Of a stretch of DNA of 15,363 nt, positions 14,668-15,363 are shown piece after piece. Below the pieces are notes generated by a model that was not told the DNA's origin, did not search any database, and was given only the letters and a program-made list of their open reading frames with translations. Source of the stretch: Rickettsia typhi (GTDB taxonomy: Bacteria > Pseudomonadota > Gammaproteobacteria > Burkholderiales > Burkholderiaceae_C); the NCBI GenBank assembly GCA_943325485.2, contig CALPPP020000013.1:1-15363 (forward strand), in the 5' to 3' direction. How positions within the stretch are numbered: the stretch's first letter is position 1; each line of letters opens with the position of its first letter. The translations under genes and the position numbers were made by a program.

Positions 14668-15363
14668 ATGGCCAGTAGTCAAACATTACAGCGAGGTTTA
14701 ATGATATTGCGCATCCTGACGCGTCATGGCGCAAAGGGCATGCGCATCCACGAGATAGAAAAAAAATCAAAGCTCAATAAAACAACTGCCATGCGTCTGA
14801 CAAAAACCTTGGTGAGCGAAAATTTTTTGGTACATGACGCAAGAACCAAGACCTACACCTTAGGGCCAGAGTCCTATGCTGTAGGACTTGCAGCTGAACC
14901 CAGATACGGCCTTCAACGATTAGCAGAACCCCATTTACGTAAGCTGTCTTTAGAGACAGGTGACTGCGTACTCTTTTCAATCATTCATGGCGTCGAGTGG
15001 GTATGTTTGTCAATTTTTGACGGCGCAACTCCCATTCCTCCACAAACACTTAAACCCGGCGACCACTACCCTTTGGGCGCTGGAAGTGCGGGCTTGGCTA
15101 TGTTGGCATTCATGTCCAAGGATGAGCAGGAAAAGATCATTGCGCTGAACAAACCCAAAATTCAATCTGAATTTCCACATGCCAATGTGAACGAAATAGA
15201 TCAAGAGTTAAAAGATTTCAAAGGACAGGGCTATAGCTTCATACCTGGATCATTGGTGCAGGGCTATTGGGCCTTAGGTGTTCCCTTGCTGGACTCAAAA
15301 GGAATACCCCTTGCTGCCATTAGCTTGGTCACAAGCGAAGATCGTTTACAAATTTCACGCCGC
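14668..15363 (+). CDS. IclR-family transcriptional regulator (3' end outside window)
   Basis: An open frame of 232 codons runs from the ATG at 14668 to the window edge without a stop. Full IclR proteins are about 250-270 residues, so only the end is missing. Residues 4-60 form the winged HTH (SQTLQRGLMILRIL, IHEIEKKSKLNKTTAMRLTKTLVSENFL). From about residue 75 an IclR effector-binding domain follows (LQRLAEPHLRKLSLETGDCVLFS, LKPGDHYPLGAGSAGLAMLAF, GYSFIPGSLVQGYWALGVPLLDSKGIPLAAISL). It should be a dimeric or tetrameric regulator sensing a small organic molecule. It diverges from the hydrolase operon across 243 bp holding palindromic operator candidates, so it very probably controls that operon and perhaps itself. 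CGGA lies about 6 nt before the ATG. Confidence 0.93.
   Translation, partial: MASSQTLQRGLMILRILTRHGAKGMRIHEIEKKSKLNKTTAMRLTKTLVSENFLVHDARTKTYTLGPESYAVGLAAEPRYGLQRLAEPHLRKLSLETGDCVLFSIIHGVEWVCLSIFDGATPIPPQTLKPGDHYPLGAGSAGLAMLAFMSKDEQEKIIALNKPKIQSEFPHANVNEIDQELKDFKGQGYSFIPGSLVQGYWALGVPLLDSKGIPLAAISLVTSEDRLQISRR

Overview
The window looks like a chromosomal segment of a Burkholderiales bacterium, most likely a freshwater Comamonadaceae (Limnohabitans-like). This is inferred from the gene families, the moderate G+C and the dispersed 'GTCATTGCGAGGAGCG..CGAAGCAA' palindromic repeats; no rRNA or other taxonomic marker is present. It holds sixteen credible protein genes, one of them cut by the right edge, and no RNA gene, CRISPR array or transposase.

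Left part (1-5616, higher G+C). A 434-bp nested inverted repeat (7-440) ends 2 bp from the stop codon of a minus-strand acyl-CoA dehydrogenase gene. Divergent from that gene is a plus-strand pair: an LldP-type L-lactate permease and a small exported cupin. A minus-strand surface-adhesin E family protein converges on the cupin. Next is a plus-strand two-gene unit, a lipoprotein with a ClpP/COG3904-like core followed by an orphan ParA-type ATPase. It is preceded by a strong match to a sigma-28 (flagellar) promoter.

Middle part (5696-7871). A Tat-type exported ABM-domain protein and a GlxA/FtrA-type AraC regulator lie on the minus strand. An HD-domain protein diverges from the regulator.

Right part (7880-15363, lower G+C). 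Six minus-strand genes look like one catabolic locus, read from 14424 down to 7880: a secreted alpha/beta hydrolase, 2-oxoacid (acetoin-type) dehydrogenase E1 alpha and E1 beta, an NAD-type short-chain dehydrogenase, and a TRAP transporter (DctP, then fused DctQM). A divergent IclR-family regulator, open at the window end, faces them. The five cistrons from E1 alpha to DctQM overlap or nearly touch, and four of the five appear to start with GTG or TTG. A terminator-like hairpin with an 8-T tract separates the hydrolase from E1 alpha. The divergent promoter region carries two clean palindromes, and a related GTTCA/TGAAC palindrome sits just before the hairpin.

A working model (inference) is that the hydrolase cuts an ester or similar compound outside the cytoplasm, TRAP imports the product, the SDR oxidises it and the E1 pair decarboxylates the resulting 2-oxo compound or cleaves a diketone/acetoin-like one, all under IclR control. 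No E2 or E3 gene lies beside the E1 pair. This locus and the sigma-28/ParA/ClpP-like pair are the two places most likely to hide undescribed biology.
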